DNA from: Salinivibrio kushneri
Lineage (GTDB): Bacteria; Pseudomonadota; Gammaproteobacteria; Enterobacterales; Vibrionaceae
Assembly (NCBI RefSeq): GCF_005280275.1
Contig: NZ_CP040021.1
Location: 1,947,001-2,011,000 of the forward strand
Length of the DNA stretch: 64,000 bases
Reading direction: 5' to 3'
The position numbers and the translations under genes are program-made. Below, piece by piece: positions 29,334 through 39,758 of this stretch (position 1 is the first letter of the stretch; every line of letters begins with the position of its first letter). The notes under the pieces were generated by a model. The model saw only the letters and a list, made by a program, of their open reading frames with translations, was not told the DNA's origin and did not search any database.

Positions 29334-29996
29334 ATGAGGGTATTACATGGTGACTCGCTGTCGCCCCATACGCGAAAAATCGCGCTGGCGCTGAGGTTAA
29401 AGCATTTAGACTATCAACTCGCCCCCACTTCCCCTTTCGAGGCACACGAGCGCGTCATCCACCACCCTCCGATGCAAACTGTGGTCGCACTCGCCGAGTC
29501 ATCACACACCATTTACCAAGACACAGTGATTACGGCCTACCTTGATGATGCCTACCCTGATCCGCTGCTCTATCCAGGCAACCCCACCCATCGCGCCCAG
29601 ATCCGCTGGATTGAGTGGTTTTGTCGCTATCAGCTAGATCCCTTAATCACAGATACCTTGTTTTACCAACGGGTGGTACGCGGGCATATTTTAGACAAAA
29701 CGGTCGATCATCAGGCCGTGAACCAAGCTCTGCAAACATTACCCGCCTGCTGCCAATATTTAGGCGAGCAAGTAAAAGCAATGCCCACCCAGACGGTGAC
29801 GATGGCAGGTATCAGCGTGTGGAGTCTGTTTCGTTGCGCAAAAATGGCAGGGTTGGTGTTGGACGACCGATTCGCGGCGCTGAGTGATTACCTCTCAGCT
29901 CTCGACCAACACCCCTTGTTCGATGCCTATGCGCAGGAGGAAAATCATCAACTAACGCCGTTTTTCGCCAGCCCAATTAGCCTAGCGACCACCTAG
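29334..29996 (+). CDS. Glutathione S-transferase family protein
   Basis: A 220-residue cytosolic protein with an N-terminal thioredoxin-fold GST domain (VLHGDSLSPHTRKIALALR) and an all-helical C-terminal domain. The position of the usual active-site residue is Ser (SLSPHT). The glutathione-binding Glu/Asp-Ser motif appears changed to YQDTVI. The substrate is unknown. The start ATG is preceded by AAAGGAGCG. The C-terminal domain resembles stringent starvation or small bacterial GSTs only loosely, so the subclass is not assigned. Confidence 0.82.
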   Translation: MRVLHGDSLSPHTRKIALALRLKHLDYQLAPTSPFEAHERVIHHPPMQTVVALAESSHTIYQDTVITAYLDDAYPDPLLYPGNPTHRAQIRWIEWFCRYQLDPLITDTLFYQRVVRGHILDKTVDHQAVNQALQTLPACCQYLGEQVKAMPTQTVTMAGISVWSLFRCAKMAGLVLDDRFAALSDYLSALDQHPLFDAYAQEENHQLTPFFASPISLATT

Positions 29997-30064
29997 GTAC
30001 CAGCATGCTAATGGCCGATTCAATGATAGACGCGGCCATCGCCGTGATCGCTGAGCTGTGCGCG

Positions 30065-30361
30065 CTAGTGTTTAGTATTGCTGTCCTGAGTCGCCACCTC
30101 AATCCGGGTTTCATCTGGACGGGCAAACTCACGTTTTAGTTCCGCTTTCGATTTCCAGGTCACATTGCCCCCTTTCGCGACTGTCATGTGCTGGGGCTGG
30201 CTGTTATGACGTGATTGATACAACATCACGGCTTGCAAGGCTTGGTCTCGTTGCGCTTGGTTCAAGCTGGTGCCGTCCGGCCATTTGCCCGTCTCCACGG
30301 CATAACACAACCGATCATACACTTCAGGCGTCATTGCTTTTAAGACTTGTTCAATATCCAT
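30065..30361 (-). CDS. yeaC: YeaC family protein (DUF1315)
   Basis: A 98-residue cytoplasmic protein of unknown function. MTPEVYDRLCYAVETGKWPD and the later QHMTVAKGG segment match E. coli YeaC (90 residues). In E. coli it lies next to msrB-gapA; here it is divergent from a DUF2989 lipoprotein gene located just ahead of gapA. Confidence 0.9.
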   Translation of the reverse strand: MDIEQVLKAMTPEVYDRLCYAVETGKWPDGTSLNQAQRDQALQAVMLYQSRHNSQPQHMTVAKGGNVTWKSKAELKREFARPDETRIEVATQDSNTKH

Positions 30362-30514
30362 GATTACCTCTTGGCGATCCTCATTAGGCTATTATGCCTG
30401 AACTGGGTGGGTGGACGGCATGCTTGGTTCAGTGCGCTTTATCACGCTTTAGACCATCAACTACACTAAAAGATCACGTATACTCATCGCAATTGACTCA
30501 GGATACGATAAACC

Positions 30515-31378
30515 ATGGATTTACGATTACTCATACGTTGTTTTTACCCCTTGGGGTTAATTGCGAGTGTACTGCTTCTTACTGGCTGTGAAGGCGAGCC
30601 CACCACTAATCAAGTCTGTGAAACCCACCCAGAGCTATGCGCAGGATTAAACACCGGTGATGGGCAATGCCGATTTGAGCGCTCTGATCTGATTTTTGAT
30701 CGCTTATCTGTCTATCAAAACCCCAGTGATTTGAATAAGCTTACCGAGCTAAAACAAACCAAAGTCTACCTTCGCTGCATGGAGCTGGTTGCCGAAATAG
30801 AGCCCACCACCTTAAAACAGCGCAAAACCAAGCGCACCGAAGCGGTGTATCATGCTTACGACGCGATTGAACGGCTAGAGGGCGAACTGAAAGACTCTTA
30901 CCAACCACCCGTGATTTACTATCGCTGGTCTCAAGGCGACAACAGCGCGTTGCCGCAGTTTTTAAAGCTAGAGGGAACACGCCATCTCGAAACGCCACAA
31001 TTACAGCTGGGGCTTGCCACCTATTATGTGTCGCGCAATAAAGCGAAAACAGTAGAGATCCTGCGCCATGCGTTAGAACTGTATGATGGTGACAATGAGA
31101 CCGTTCGCAAAGCGGTGATCCCAGAAGCCATTAAGTCACTGGCGACCACCAATCATGCGCTAAAACGCTTTGAACATGCTTATTTATGGGCAAAAGTGGG
31201 GGAAAGTTACAACCTGCCGATTGCGCGCGGTGATCGCCTATCGCGACTTTACCCATTGACCGACGCACAACAAAAAAACCTACAAACCCTTGCGTTTGAG
31301 ATTGCCGCCGCGATTGAAGATGGTGAGTTTGAAGCGACCCTGTTGCAGCCACTTGATAAAGGCAACCACGCCTCATAG
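30515..31378 (+). CDS. DUF2989 lipoprotein
   Basis: A 287-residue predicted lipoprotein: a hydrophobic signal (about 10-24) ends in a lipobox LLLTGC, with the acylated Cys near residue 25. The residue after Cys is Glu, not Asp, so outer-membrane targeting is expected. The rest is mostly helical and could form TPR-like repeats (LGLATYYVSRNKAKTVEILRHA; KRFEHAYLWAKVGESY). I recognise it as the vibrio/Shewanella DUF2989 family commonly found beside gapA; no function is known. Paired cysteines (CETHPELC) follow the lipobox. Confidence 0.8.
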   Translation: MDLRLLIRCFYPLGLIASVLLLTGCEGEPTTNQVCETHPELCAGLNTGDGQCRFERSDLIFDRLSVYQNPSDLNKLTELKQTKVYLRCMELVAEIEPTTLKQRKTKRTEAVYHAYDAIERLEGELKDSYQPPVIYYRWSQGDNSALPQFLKLEGTRHLETPQLQLGLATYYVSRNKAKTVEILRHALELYDGDNETVRKAVIPEAIKSLATTNHALKRFEHAYLWAKVGESYNLPIARGDRLSRLYPLTDAQQKNLQTLAFEIAAAIEDGEFEATLLQPLDKGNHAS

Positions 31379-32739
<1,361 letters not shown>

Positions 32740-32763
32740 TGCGCATGTAACCCTATTCAACGT

Positions 32764-32787
32764 AAAGGCGGCCATTGGCCGCCTTTT
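32764..32787 (+). terminator. Rho-independent terminator of gapA
   Basis: AAAGGCGGCC-ATT-GGCCGCCTTTT. Confidence 0.9.
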
Positions 32788-32876
32788 GTTTATCAGGCCC
32801 ATGACTCGCGACCACGCTGTCTGTGAACGTGTCTTCGATAACTGATTAAGGAACACTTACCCAAGAGGATCAGGCT

Positions 32877-33761
32877 ATGACTTCTCCCACCCTGCATGTT
32901 GAACGTCAACTTTCTGCATCTGTCGATCTGTGCTATCGCCAGTCCGTTCCGATTCTTCGTGTTACTCACCCTGCGTGTTCAGCCACTATTAGCCTATTCG
33001 GCGGACACCTCATCACCTTTGCTCCTGCAGGTGAAAAGTCACTGACTTGGATGAGTGATAACGCTATCTATGATGCCAACACCCCCTTACGAGGTGGCGT
33101 CCCCATTTGCTGGCCATGGTTTGGTCACACCGGGCAACCTTCTCATGGCTTTGCTCGTCGTCAAATGTGGCAGTTAGCGAACATTGAAGAAACCCCTAAA
33201 GGCGTCACTATTCAACTGCAGTTATCCGACTCAGACGCTTCGCGAGCACTATGGCCACATTGTTTTCAGGCGACGGTGACCTTTACGCTCACCCATCACG
33301 CCGACATCGCCCTAACCGTGACCAATACAGACCAACACCCTTGGACCATGGGTGGCGCCTTGCACAGCTACCTTGCGGTAGAAGATAGCGAGCAAGCGAA
33401 CGTGGAAGGGCTGGGTTGTCAGTATCTTGATAACTTTGCGGCAGGCAAGGCCGTGCCAGCGACGGGCAAAGTGACCTTCGAGGAGCCGGTTGATAGGATT
33501 TATACGGGGGCTGACAACACCCTCACTGTCACCGACCCGATGGGAAACCGTCGTCTCAAAGTCAACAATCAAGGTGCAAGCAGCGCTGTTATCTGGAACC
33601 CGGGTCAGGCGGCGTCCATTCAGATGGCGGATATGGACGATAACGGGTACCTCAAGTTTGTCTGTGTCGAAGCGGCGATTGAACAACCCACACAAGTTGT
33701 CCATCCAGGTCAAAGCTACACGTTAGCAACCCAATTAATGGATGAGCGCCACTCAAGCTAG
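32877..33761 (+). CDS. yeaD: D-hexose-6-phosphate mutarotase (YeaD)
   Basis: Interconverts alpha and beta anomers of glucose-6-phosphate and related sugar phosphates. The 294 residues (E. coli YeaD 294) belong to the aldose-1-epimerase fold: AFATISLFGGHLITF-like N-terminus (SATISLFGGHLITFAP), RGGVPICWPWFG, HGFARR, and later FVCVEAA. It follows gapA, the same order as in E. coli, which suggests a glycolysis-related role. The ribosome binding site AAGAGGA precedes the ATG. Confidence 0.94.
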   Translation: MTSPTLHVERQLSASVDLCYRQSVPILRVTHPACSATISLFGGHLITFAPAGEKSLTWMSDNAIYDANTPLRGGVPICWPWFGHTGQPSHGFARRQMWQLANIEETPKGVTIQLQLSDSDASRALWPHCFQATVTFTLTHHADIALTVTNTDQHPWTMGGALHSYLAVEDSEQANVEGLGCQYLDNFAAGKAVPATGKVTFEEPVDRIYTGADNTLTVTDPMGNRRLKVNNQGASSAVIWNPGQAASIQMADMDDNGYLKFVCVEAAIEQPTQVVHPGQSYTLATQLMDERHSS

Positions 33762-33770
33762 ACGGGCGTA

Positions 33771-33803
33771 ACAGGCCGCCTTACACCCAAGCGGCCTGTT
33801 TTA
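33771..33803 (+). terminator. Rho-independent terminator of yeaD
   Basis: ACAGGCCGC / GCGGCCTGT, nine perfect pairs with an 11-base loop, followed by TTTT. It may partly serve the converging mipA-type gene. Confidence 0.82.
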
Positions 33804-33816
33804 ATGGCTAACAAGG

Positions 33817-34575
33817 CTACATAAAAATGTAGTTAACCCCTAAGTAGCCCGAGGCGGCAGTCGATTGATCCACCATTGGGCTGTTCGCTATTTCATCATC
33901 GAGATTGGTATAGCGCACGCCACCAAGCAGTTGGATGCGCTCGGTCAGCATAAAATAACCACTGGCACCAACAAAGTAATGACCCGCAGAGCCTGGCTCA
34001 TACGCCGATAAACCGGAACGCGCCGCTTCGCTATCGCTGATCCCGTACAGGTGCTGGTTTAGCTCATGGCTGTTATAGGAGTAACCCACTTCCGGTGACA
34101 CGCCCCAGAGAGGATGGTTGAACGCGTATTTCCAGCTAGCCTCGCCATACACCCCGTCCCTATCATGGGTCACGCCTTCCCCAGCCAGCACCTGAAAACG
34201 CCCTATCGGAGAATGGTACTGGTAAGCCAGTGCAGCAACGATGGATGTATCACGTTTATCAAGTTGACTGAGTTGTGGGTCATCAGTGTCTGCGGGATCA
34301 AAGCGACGTGGATCATAAGTGGCAGATAAAACAAGGTTATGGGTCGATCCTTTAGGTGCCAGTCGCGCGCCCGCCGTCAGGCCACGAAAATAAAAATGGT
34401 CAGTCTCAACATTGACCGTCGGCACGACCAGCGGATCGGTATCCGTGTCTTTATAGACCTGAGGTGAAAATGCGCCTATTACGCCAGCAGAGACACGCGT
34501 CTCAGCGTAAACACTGCTGGCGGTTAGCATCAGGGCGCAAGCGACCCAAGCCGTTTCTCTCGCTATGTTCATCAT
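33817..34575 (-). CDS. MipA/OmpV family outer-membrane protein
   Basis: A 252-residue protein with signal peptide (WVACALMLTASSVYA, cleavage near residue 25) and a beta-rich body ending LGVNYIFM, fitting a small outer-membrane barrel. E. coli MipA scaffolds MltA and PBP1b; vibrio OmpV is an immunogenic porin-like protein. The position between yeaD and yeaG is the same as E. coli mipA, which supports orthology, though the sequence is diverged. An adjacent double ATG leaves the start ambiguous by one codon. Confidence 0.83.
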   Translation of the reverse strand: MMNIARETAWVACALMLTASSVYAETRVSAGVIGAFSPQVYKDTDTDPLVVPTVNVETDHFYFRGLTAGARLAPKGSTHNLVLSATYDPRRFDPADTDDPQLSQLDKRDTSIVAALAYQYHSPIGRFQVLAGEGVTHDRDGVYGEASWKYAFNHPLWGVSPEVGYSYNSHELNQHLYGISDSEAARSGLSAYEPGSAGHYFVGASGYFMLTERIQLLGGVRYTNLDDEIANSPMVDQSTAASGYLGVNYIFM

Positions 34576-34765
34576 CTATTCCCTTCTTGTTTGACGGCTG
34601 GCAAACGTCCACCTAGTAGCCCTAACGGATAAAAATATCACCGTTATCATACCTCACTCGTTTGAACGCCAGCTGTCAATATCTTGACAAGAAAAGCGTA
34701 CGGATCCGGCAACAAAAATTATCGAAAAAACAAACAATTCTTTCACGCAAAATCGGCAAATCAGG

Positions 34766-34775
34766 TCTAACCTTA
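34766..34775 (+). promoter_or_regulatory. Candidate sigma-S type -10 element of the prkA operon
   Basis: TCTAACCTTA resembles the extended -10 preferred by RpoS (KCTAYRCTTA) in 8 of 10 positions. E. coli yeaGH depends on alternative sigma factors under starvation. It lies 77 bases before the ATG. A weak candidate. Confidence 0.3.
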
Positions 34776-34851
34776 TTGAAAGGAAAGGGATCATTCAGCC
34801 AATTTTGCACCTTTTCTTTTTGAGTTATTAGACGATTTAGGGGGCAGGACC

Positions 34852-36786
34852 ATGACTATTTTCGATCACTATCGTCAGCGTTACGAAGAAGCGAAAGACG
34901 AGGAAATGAGCCTTCAAGCATTCTTGGATCTTTGCCGAGAGGATCGCGGCGCGTATGCCAATGCGGCAGAGCGTTTGCTGATGGCGATTGGCGAGCCAGA
35001 AAAAATTGATACCTCGCTTGATCCGCGACTCAGCCGTATTTTCTCCAACCGAGTAATTTCCCGCTATAAAACCTTCGAAGACTTTTATGGCATGGAAGAC
35101 TCGATTGAGCAAATCGTCTCTTACCTCAAGCACGCCGCCCAAGGTTTGGAAGAGCGAAAACAAATTCTCTATTTACTCGGGCCTGTCGGCGGGGGTAAAT
35201 CATCCTTGGCCGAGAAGCTAAAGAGCTTGATGCAGCAAATGCCTATCTACGTGCTGACGGCGAACGGCGAACGTAGTCCTGTGAACGATCACCCATTTTG
35301 TCTGTTTGATGCCGAAGAAGACGGCCATTTACTCGAGAAAGAGTATGATATTCCCCACCGTTATATTCGCCATATTATGTCACCTTGGGCGGCGAAACGG
35401 TTGAAAGAGTTTGGTGGCGATATTAGCCAGTTTAAAGTGGTGAAACTGCGCCCATCGATTCTTAACCAAGTCGGGGTAGCAAAAACCGAGCCCGGGGATG
35501 AGAACAACCAAGATATCTCGTCCTTGGTGGGTAAAGTTGACATCCGTCAGCTCGAACACTATTCACAAGATGACCCCGATGCCTACTCCTACTCCGGTGC
35601 GCTGTGTCGCGCTAACCAAGGGATGATGGAGTTTGTGGAGATGTTTAAGGCTCCTATTAAGGTGCTCCACCCACTGTTGACCGCGACCCAAGAAGGTAAC
35701 TACAACGGCACCGAGGGCCTGTCAGCACTGCCGTTTGATGGCATCATTCTCGCGCACTCAAACGAATCTGAGTGGCAATCGTTCCGCAACAACAAAAACA
35801 ACGAGGCTTTTCTTGACCGTGTCTATATCGTCAAGGTGCCCTATTGCTTGCGGGTGTCAGACGAAATTCGAATCTACAACAAGCTGCTGTCTTCTAGTGA
35901 GCTACGCCATGCGCCTTGCTCCCCCAGCACCTTAGATATTCTGGCGCGCTTCTCTGTGCTTTCACGGCTGAAAGATCCTGAAAACTCGAGCATTTATTCA
36001 AAAATGCGCGTGTATGATGGTGAAACCTTGAAAGATACGGATCCTAAAGCCAAGTCCTACCAAGAGTACCGTGATTTTGCCGGTGTTGATGAAGGCATGG
36101 ATGGGCTATCGACCCGTTTCGCGTTCAAGATCTTGTCGCGAGTCTTTAACTTTGACCACGCCGAAGTCGCCGCAAACCCGGTGCATCTGTTCTACGTGTT
36201 AGAGCAACAGATTGAGCGAGAGCAGTTCCCGCAAGAGATGGCAGAGCGCTACCTTGAGCACTTAAAAGGCTACTTGATCCCTAAATATATCGAGTTTATC
36301 GGCAAAGAAATTCAAACCGCGTATCTCGAGTCCTACTCAGAATACGGGCAAAATATTTTTGACCGCTATGTCACCTATGCTGACTTCTGGATTCAAGACC
36401 AAGAGTTTCGCGATCCAGATACTGGCCAGTTGTTTGACCGCTCAGCACTCAATGCAGAGCTGGAAAAAATCGAGAAGCCCGCCGGGATCAGTAATCCAAA
36501 AGATTTCCGCAACGAAATCGTCAACTTTGTCCTCCGTGCACGCGCCAATAATGAGGGTAAAAATCCGGCATGGACCAGCTATGAGAAACTGAAAACCGTC
36601 ATTGAGAAGAAGATGTTCTCTAACACCGAAGATTTGCTTCCAGTGATTTCCTTCAATACCAAAACCTCGAGCGAAGAGCAGAAGAAACACGACGACTTTG
36701 TCGCTCGTATGATGGAAAAAGGCTATACCCGCAAGCAAGTTCGCTTGCTCGCAGAGTGGTATTTGCGCGTGCGTAAATCATCGTAG
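34852..36786 (+). CDS. yeaG: PrkA/YeaG serine protein kinase with AAA+ domain
   Basis: A 644-residue cytoplasmic protein (E. coli YeaG 644). The N-terminal AAA+ part carries a Walker A LLGPVGGGKSSLAEK near 110-118, followed by the PrkA kinase-like C-terminal domain. YeaG is induced by nitrogen starvation and stationary phase in E. coli and PrkA acts in sporulation in Bacillus; whether it is a kinase or an ATP-dependent protease is debated for Bacillus. It heads an apparent operon with yeaH (33 bases on) and spoVR (41 bases further). Confidence 0.95.
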   Translation: MTIFDHYRQRYEEAKDEEMSLQAFLDLCREDRGAYANAAERLLMAIGEPEKIDTSLDPRLSRIFSNRVISRYKTFEDFYGMEDSIEQIVSYLKHAAQGLEERKQILYLLGPVGGGKSSLAEKLKSLMQQMPIYVLTANGERSPVNDHPFCLFDAEEDGHLLEKEYDIPHRYIRHIMSPWAAKRLKEFGGDISQFKVVKLRPSILNQVGVAKTEPGDENNQDISSLVGKVDIRQLEHYSQDDPDAYSYSGALCRANQGMMEFVEMFKAPIKVLHPLLTATQEGNYNGTEGLSALPFDGIILAHSNESEWQSFRNNKNNEAFLDRVYIVKVPYCLRVSDEIRIYNKLLSSSELRHAPCSPSTLDILARFSVLSRLKDPENSSIYSKMRVYDGETLKDTDPKAKSYQEYRDFAGVDEGMDGLSTRFAFKILSRVFNFDHAEVAANPVHLFYVLEQQIEREQFPQEMAERYLEHLKGYLIPKYIEFIGKEIQTAYLESYSEYGQNIFDRYVTYADFWIQDQEFRDPDTGQLFDRSALNAELEKIEKPAGISNPKDFRNEIVNFVLRARANNEGKNPAWTSYEKLKTVIEKKMFSNTEDLLPVISFNTKTSSEEQKKHDDFVARMMEKGYTRKQVRLLAEWYLRVRKSS

Positions 36787-36819
36787 CCCGCGGGCTGACG
36801 CAGATGACGGGAGAGAGAT

Positions 36820-38091
36820 ATGGCGCATTTTATTGATCGTCGTCTCAATGGCAAAAATAAAAGCACTGTCAATCGACAACGCTTTTTACGCCGACACAAG
36901 CGGCAAATTAAAGAGTCCATTGCTGACGCCGTCAACAACCGCTCGATCACGGATGTCGAGAGTGGAGAGGATATTTCTATTCCTTCTCGTGACATTCGTG
37001 AACCGACGTTCCACCAAGGCAAAGGGGGACAGCGTGATGCTGTCCACCCAGGTAACGACCAATTTAGCCCAGGGGATCGTATTGCTCGTCCCCCCGGTGG
37101 CGAAGGCGGCGGAGCCGGAGAAGGACAAGCCAGCCCTGATGGCGAAGGCCAAGATGAATTCGTCTTTCAAATATCAAAAGATGAGTATTTGGATCTCTTG
37201 TTCGAGGATCTTGAGCTTCCGAACCTGAAGAAAAACCAAATGAATAAAATGGTGGAGTACAAAACGCATCGCGCGGGATATACCTCGAATGGGGTGCCCT
37301 CGAACATTGCTATTGTACGTTCACTGCAAAACTCACTGGCACGACGCACAGCAATGTCAGCCGGCAAACGCCGAGAGCTGGCAGAGCTTGAAGAGGCGCT
37401 GGAGCGCGTGCGCGAGGCCGAGCCAGCACAACCGCTTGAGGTGAAACGACTCGAAGAAGAAATCTCGGTATTGAAACGCAAAATCGCCGCGGTGCCGTTC
37501 ATCGATACCTTTGACTTACGGTATAAAAATTACGAAAAGCGGCCACAGCCCAGTAGCCAAGCCGTGATGTTTTGCTTAATGGATGTGTCCGGCTCGATGG
37601 ATCAAGCGACCAAGGATATCGCCAAGCGGTTTTATATCCTGCTGTATCTTTTCCTGACGCGCACCTACAAAAACGTGGAGGTGGTCTTTATTCGCCACCA
37701 CACGCAAGCGAAGGAAGTGGATGAACATGAGTTCTTCTACTCACAAGAAACAGGCGGCACCATTGTATCCAGTGCCCTGCGGCTGATGGATGAAATCATC
37801 AAAGATAGGTACGACCCGGCAGAATGGAACGTCTATGCGGCCCAAGCCTCGGATGGCGATAACTGGGCCGATGACTCACCCGGCTGCCGAGAACTATTGC
37901 AAAATACCCTGTTGCCGGTCAGCCGTTATTACGCCTATATCGAGATTACCCGCCGCGCGCATCAAACACTGTGGCGAGAATATGAGGCGTTGGCGCAAAG
38001 CCATGACAACTTTGCAATGCAGAATATTCGCTCAGCGGAGGAAATTTTCCCCGTGTTCCGCGAACTGTTCAAGCGTCAGGTCGAAGCCTGA
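36820..38091 (+). CDS. yeaH: YeaH/YhbH family protein (UPF0229, von Willebrand A-like)
   Basis: A 423-residue cytoplasmic protein. The basic N-terminus (residues 1-35) is followed by a glycine-rich linker at about 84-104, a coiled-coil region at about 185-222 ([16 protein letters not shown]), and a VWA-like domain from about 245, with the metal-site motif DVSGSMD. The family is always near prkA and often spoVR, and is thought to work with them in a starvation response. The biochemical role is unknown. A GGGAGAGA ribosome binding site precedes the ATG. Confidence 0.94.
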   Translation: MAHFIDRRLNGKNKSTVNRQRFLRRHKRQIKESIADAVNNRSITDVESGEDISIPSRDIREPTFHQGKGGQRDAVHPGNDQFSPGDRIARPPGGEGGGAGEGQASPDGEGQDEFVFQISKDEYLDLLFEDLELPNLKKNQMNKMVEYKTHRAGYTSNGVPSNIAIVRSLQNSLARRTAMSAGKRRELAELEEALERVREAEPAQPLEVKRLEEEISVLKRKIAAVPFIDTFDLRYKNYEKRPQPSSQAVMFCLMDVSGSMDQATKDIAKRFYILLYLFLTRTYKNVEVVFIRHHTQAKEVDEHEFFYSQETGGTIVSSALRLMDEIIKDRYDPAEWNVYAAQASDGDNWADDSPGCRELLQNTLLPVSRYYAYIEITRRAHQTLWREYEALAQSHDNFAMQNIRSAEEIFPVFRELFKRQVEA

Positions 38092-38132
38092 CGCCATACC
38101 GGCATAGACGCATTTTATCAGGGAGACATGGT

Positions 38133-39680
38133 ATGGCTGTCACCAAAGGTAAACGTAACACTCCACTTCATGATGGACCCGATTGGACCTTTGACCTGCT
38201 CGAGCAGTATCACAAGGAAATCAAACGGGTCGCTGAACACTACAAACTGGATACTTATCCAAACCAAATCGAAATCATTGCCGCCGAGCAAATGATGGAT
38301 GCTTACTCAAGCGTCGGGATGCCCATCAATTACAATCATTGGTCGTTTGGTAAAAAGTTTATCGAGACCGAACGCAACTATAAACACGGCTACATGGGGC
38401 TCGCTTATGAGATAGTGATTAACTCCAACCCGTGTATTTCTTATTTGATGGAAGAAAACACCATCACCATGCAAGCGCTGGTGATGGCACACGCCTGTTA
38501 TGGCCACAATTCCTTTTTTAAAGGCAATTACCTGTTTCAAACCTGGACAGATGCAGGCTCCATTATTGATTATCTGCTGTTTGCTAAACATTACATCAGT
38601 CAATGCGAAGAAAAGTACGGCCTCGCGGAAGTAGAAAACCTTATCGACTCCTGCCATGCGTTGATGAACTATGGGGTCGATCGCTACAAGCGGCCGCAAA
38701 AAATCTCTCTTGCCGAAGAAAAAGCGCGTCAAAAGGCACGAGAAGATTACTTGCAAACACAGGTCAATGAGCTGTGGCGTACCATTCCGGGCGGTAAAAA
38801 AGAGCAAGAAGAAGAAAAGCGCCGCTTCCCGACCGAGCCACAAGAGAACCTGTTGTATTTTTTTGAAAAACACTCTCCGCTGCTTGAACCATGGCAGCGA
38901 GAAATCGTGCGGATAGTGCGTAAGGTCAGCCAGTATTTTTACCCGCAAAAGCAAACCCAGGTGATGAATGAAGGCTGGGCGACGTTCTGGCACTACACCA
39001 TCCTCAATCATCTGTATGACGAGGGCTTGGTGACGGATAGCTTCATTATGGAGTTTTTACATAGTCACACCAATGTGGTGGCACAACCACCATACAACAG
39101 CCAGTTCTATTCCGGCATTAACCCTTACGCACTCGGGTTTGCCATGTTCCAAGATATTCGTCGCATTTGCGAAAATCCCACGGAGGAGGATGAGTACTGG
39201 TTCCCTGATATCGCCGGAAAGGACTGGCTCGAAACCGTGCATTTTGCGATGGCAAACTTTAAAGATGAAAGTTTCATCAGCCAGTTTCTATCGCCCAAAG
39301 TGATGCGGGATATGAAGTTTTTCGCCGTCAATGACGACGATCGGCAAAGTTATATTGAAGTGACCAGCATTCACAATGAACAAGGGTACCGCCAGTTACG
39401 CGAAGATCTCTCCGCGCAATACAACCTCAGTAATCGTGAACCGAATATTCAAGTGTTCGATGTCGATTTGCGTGGCAACCGTTCACTCACACTTCGCTAT
39501 GTCCCTCATAACCGGATCCCGCTCGCTAAATCTTATGAAGAGGTGTTAAAGCACGTGCATCGATTGTGGGGATTTGAAGTGATCCTCGAAGAGGAAACCA
39601 GTGAAGGGCGAGGAAAGATACTGAGTAGCTGCCCCAAGCGGCCGCAGTTTGACCCTGATATGTTAATGGGCAGCCACTAA
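38133..39680 (+). CDS. ycgB: SpoVR family protein (YcgB)
   Basis: A 515-residue cytoplasmic protein (E. coli YcgB 510). The segment HACYGHNSFFKGNYLF and MNEGWATFWHYTI with EGWA/H residues are conserved family blocks and might bind metal. SpoVR is needed for spore cortex formation in Bacillus and is stress-induced in gram-negatives. Here it lies 41 bases after yeaH, making an intact prkA-yeaH-spoVR cluster; in E. coli the gene is separate and next to fadR. A terminator follows at 39701. Confidence 0.95.
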   Translation: MAVTKGKRNTPLHDGPDWTFDLLEQYHKEIKRVAEHYKLDTYPNQIEIIAAEQMMDAYSSVGMPINYNHWSFGKKFIETERNYKHGYMGLAYEIVINSNPCISYLMEENTITMQALVMAHACYGHNSFFKGNYLFQTWTDAGSIIDYLLFAKHYISQCEEKYGLAEVENLIDSCHALMNYGVDRYKRPQKISLAEEKARQKAREDYLQTQVNELWRTIPGGKKEQEEEKRRFPTEPQENLLYFFEKHSPLLEPWQREIVRIVRKVSQYFYPQKQTQVMNEGWATFWHYTILNHLYDEGLVTDSFIMEFLHSHTNVVAQPPYNSQFYSGINPYALGFAMFQDIRRICENPTEEDEYWFPDIAGKDWLETVHFAMANFKDESFISQFLSPKVMRDMKFFAVNDDDRQSYIEVTSIHNEQGYRQLREDLSAQYNLSNREPNIQVFDVDLRGNRSLTLRYVPHNRIPLAKSYEEVLKHVHRLWGFEVILEEETSEGRGKILSSCPKRPQFDPDMLMGSH

Positions 39681-39700
39681 AACACATAGCTCCCCTAACC

Positions 39701-39735
39701 AAAAGCCGCGATGAACCCTGTTCAAAGCGGCTTTT
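39701..39735. terminator. Bidirectional terminator between ycgB and fadR
   Basis: AAAAGCCGC / GCGGCTTTT with a 17-base loop; both strands give T's, so it serves the converging genes. Confidence 0.82.
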
Positions 39736-39758
39736 CACGTTTTAAGTATCAGAACGCG

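Noticed and set aside
34600-34851. Sigma-54 promoter before yeaG (prkA)
   Set aside because: E. coli yeaG has one, but no GG-N10-GC pair with the right context is visible here.
38307-39011. A 234-codon reverse frame inside the spoVR/ycgB gene
   Set aside because: It is antisense to a clearly conserved protein and its translation has no recognisable domain; a shadow of the real gene.
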